DNA of 26,796 bases, taken from the NCBI GenBank assembly GCA_045603285.1, contig JAZULW010000005.1, positions 1-26,796 on the forward strand, written 5' to 3'. The notes beneath the pieces are model-generated. The model did no database searches, was not told where the DNA came from, and was given only the letters and a program-made list of their open reading frames with translations. A program made the translations under genes and the position numbers. Positions 24,970 to 26,796 of this stretch are shown here, one piece after another. How positions within the stretch are numbered: the stretch's first letter is position 1; each line of letters begins with the position of its first letter. The DNA comes from RGIG3009 sp045603285 (GTDB lineage Bacteria; Bacillota; Clostridia; Oscillospirales; Acutalibacteraceae).

Positions 24970-26664
24970 ATGCAAAAATCGGCATTGCCTTGGTTGTTTC
25001 AAAAAACCAAACGCTATCTCCCCGGTGTGTTCCTTTTGGCGGCACTGAATGGCTTGTTGGCCTATTCTTACATTGAATTGGCCCTTCTCTCCGAAACCAT
25101 TATTGACGCAGCGACCGATGTAATAAAAACAAGTATAGTTCGCGATTTTTCTGAGTGGCTGACCTTACCCGAACTGTACGTGCCCGCGTTGCAGATATTG
25201 GGTGTGATCCTACTGCAAGTGGTGCTTAATATCCTGTGTGCCAATGTTCGTGTTCGCGTGAACGGGAATGTCGATATCTGTTTGCGCCAAACGGTGTTTT
25301 CTGCCCTGATGCATAAGGAATACGAACAGTTCCATCACTACCATTCAGGCGAACTGATGAATCGTTTGTCTGCCGATATTACGCACGTTTCCGGCGGCGT
25401 GACGGGGCTTATCCCCGCCGCGGTGTCCATGCTTACCAAGCTCGTAGGCGGTTTGGTGGTGTTAACCGCGATTTCGCCCGTTTTTACCGCCGTGTTGCTC
25501 GGTGCGGGCCTGATTTTGATGTTGTGCAGTCGTGTGTATGGGAAACATATGAAACGGCTTCACAAAGCGTGTCAGGAAACCGAGGGGAAGACGCGTTCCT
25601 TTATGCAAGAAGGCCTTGGCAACCTCTTATCAATCAAAGCATTTTCCAACGAACCGTATATCGAAGAGCGTCTGTTGCAACATCAACGGGACAATTTCCG
25701 TATGCGCATCAAACGGAACACCGTCAGTAACATTGGCAATACCGCCATTTACCTGTTGCTCAACGGCGCGTATTATGTGGCGCTTGTGTGGGGAGCGGTT
25801 TGCTTGGTGGCGGGCACGCTCACCTTTGGTATGCTTACCGCTTTGCTTCAAATTTTTCAACAACTCAAACTGCCGTTACGTAATGCGTCGTCGCTGATGC
25901 CGCAGTATTATGCGATGCTTGCTTCTGCCGAACGATTGCAAGAATTGGAATTGTTGAACGATGAAGAAAGCACGTTGGACGAAAATCAAAAGCAACGTCT
26001 GTTGCAATCTTTTCGTGCCTTGTCGGTGCGTGACCTTTCGTTTGCGTACGAAGGCGAATCTCCCGTTCTCGAAAACGTCACCGTTACCCTTAAAAAGGGA
26101 GAGATTGTGGCGTTGATGGGCGAATCGGGGGCAGGTAAGAGCACTCTTATGAAACTGATGCTTTCCATTTTGCGCCCCGCGGACGGAAATATCTACGTGG
26201 AATGCAAAGAGGGCGAAAGGCCACTTAACGCTTCTGCAAGGTGTTTGTTTGCATACGTTCCGCAAGGAAATGCTGTCATGGCGGGTACGCTTCGCGAGAA
26301 TGTCAGTTTCTTCCGCGCGGCGGTTACGGATGACCAAATTCATCAGGCGCTCAAATTCGCGTGTTTGGATGGGTTTGCGGATACGTTGCCGAACGGGTTG
26401 GATACGCCTCTTGGCGAACGCGGTTTTGCTCTATCGGAAGGGCAAGCGCAACGTGTGGCCATCGCACGTGCTCTTGTTAACGAGGCACCGGTCTTGTTGT
26501 TAGACGAATGCACCTCGGCTTTGGATGAAGTCACCGAAAGCATGTTGCTTAAAAACATCAAAAATATGACCGATAAAACGGTATTAATGATCTCGCACCG
26601 CCATTCCGCTGTTGATGGATGCGACCGTGTGTGGCACTTGCGCGATAAGAAAGTCGAAATATAA
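24970..26664 (+). CDS. ABC exporter, fused permease and ATPase
   Basis: A 564-residue half transporter, with an N-terminal six-helix membrane domain (about 15-310) and a nucleotide-binding domain (about 345-560). Motifs are Walker A GESGAGKST (Lys390), signature LSEGQ (488-492, Glu in place of the usual Gly), Walker B VLLLDE (Asp512, Glu513), and H-loop His543. It belongs to the MsbA/LmrA-like exporter type; the cargo is unknown. No peptidase domain is seen, so it is not a bacteriocin-processing transporter. Two adjacent ATG codons are possible (24967 and 24970); I use the second because AGGAGG then lies six bases ahead. It follows aconitase by 30 bases and probably shares its transcript. No second half is encoded here, so it probably works as a homodimer. 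Confidence 0.92.
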   Translation: MQKSALPWLFQKTKRYLPGVFLLAALNGLLAYSYIELALLSETIIDAATDVIKTSIVRDFSEWLTLPELYVPALQILGVILLQVVLNILCANVRVRVNGNVDICLRQTVFSALMHKEYEQFHHYHSGELMNRLSADITHVSGGVTGLIPAAVSMLTKLVGGLVVLTAISPVFTAVLLGAGLILMLCSRVYGKHMKRLHKACQETEGKTRSFMQEGLGNLLSIKAFSNEPYIEERLLQHQRDNFRMRIKRNTVSNIGNTAIYLLLNGAYYVALVWGAVCLVAGTLTFGMLTALLQIFQQLKLPLRNASSLMPQYYAMLASAERLQELELLNDEESTLDENQKQRLLQSFRALSVRDLSFAYEGESPVLENVTVTLKKGEIVALMGESGAGKSTLMKLMLSILRPADGNIYVECKEGERPLNASARCLFAYVPQGNAVMAGTLRENVSFFRAAVTDDQIHQALKFACLDGFADTLPNGLDTPLGERGFALSEGQAQRVAIARALVNEAPVLLLDECTSALDEVTESMLLKNIKNMTDKTVLMISHRHSAVDGCDRVWHLRDKKVEI

Positions 26665-26668
26665 TAAC

Positions 26669-26715
26669 AAAATTCCCGTATCCAACCGGTTGTTGGACAC
26701 GGGAATTTCTTTTTT
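26669..26715 (+). terminator. terminator after the ABC exporter
   Basis: AAATTCCCGT-A-TCCAAC and GTTGGA-C-ACGGGAATTT pair with one A.C mismatch around a short loop, followed by CTTTTTT. It ends the aconitase-ABC transcript. Confidence 0.85.
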
Positions 26716-26734
26716 ATGAATTAAAATATCAATG

Positions 26735-26756
26735 AAAATTCGTACAAAATTCGTAC
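26735..26756. repeat. 11-bp tandem direct repeat
   Basis: AAAATTCGTAC occurs twice head to tail (26735-26745 and 26746-26756). It lies in the AT-rich stretch between two terminator hairpins. No gene covers it. Function unknown. Confidence 0.6.
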
Positions 26757-26765
26757 ACAAAAATT

Positions 26766-26792
26766 AAAAAACCGCTAAAATAGCGGGTTTTT
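26766..26792. terminator. hairpin terminator, probably for a gene entering from the right
   Basis: CCGCTA (26772-26777) and TAGCGG (26781-26786) form a stem with an AAA loop, flanked by A and T runs on both sides. The longer T-run is on the minus strand, so it probably ends a minus-strand gene beyond the window edge; it could also act on the plus strand. Confidence 0.65.
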
Positions 26793-26796
26793 AAGG

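Noticed and set aside
24949..26664. Bacteriocin or lantibiotic export system
   Set aside because: No peptidase C39 domain, no small double-glycine precursor and no modification enzyme lie nearby.

Overview
The window looks like chromosomal DNA of an endospore-forming Clostridium-class Firmicute, probably from the Oscillospiraceae or a close relative. The grounds are a complete gerA-type germinant receptor operon, AddAB in place of RecBCD, the Firmicute gene order asp23-fakA-recG, strong AGGAGG ribosome sites with many GTG and TTG starts, and moderate GC content. I see no phage, insertion sequence or CRISPR array. No stretch above 300 bases lacks a gene.

Layout. At about 65-412 (+) lies RNase P RNA (rnpB) with its terminator. 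The next genes form two divergent units that fit sporulation and germination. On the minus strand is a DUF421 (YetF-like) membrane protein followed by a DUF4363 protein (1476 down to 458), behind a good match to a forespore sigma-G promoter. On the plus strand are three overlapping genes for an A/B/C germinant receptor (1563-5162). A bidirectional hairpin separates them from addB-addA on the minus strand (12102 down to 5187), the helicase-nuclease for double-strand-break repair. A small membrane-anchored helix-hairpin-helix protein (12165-12515, +) diverges from addB. Its end overlaps the end of a minus-strand pair: a lipoprotein with two lamin-tail-like domains and a secreted CotH-type kinase with two more (15889 down to 12501). 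A YfbR-like 5'-deoxynucleotidase (16037-16618, +) diverges from that pair.

From 22853 down to 16653 the minus strand carries asp23, fakA, recG, ktrB and ktrA. These are membrane-lipid metabolism, replication-fork rescue and potassium uptake genes, with an intrinsic terminator between fakA and recG. On the plus strand, aconitase (23008-24939) diverges from asp23 behind a strong sigma-A promoter. It is followed by a one-gene ABC exporter (24970-26664) and two hairpins up to the window end.

Most of the window is housekeeping. The parts worth a second look are the secreted CotH-kinase and lamin-tail lipoprotein pair, and the DUF421-DUF4363 unit with its sigma-G-like promoter back to back with the germinant receptor operon. 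Compact architecture recurs: three convergent junctions consist only of a shared bidirectional terminator, and ATGA or GTGA overlaps couple genes. All function calls come from reading motifs in the translated sequence; no database search was run.
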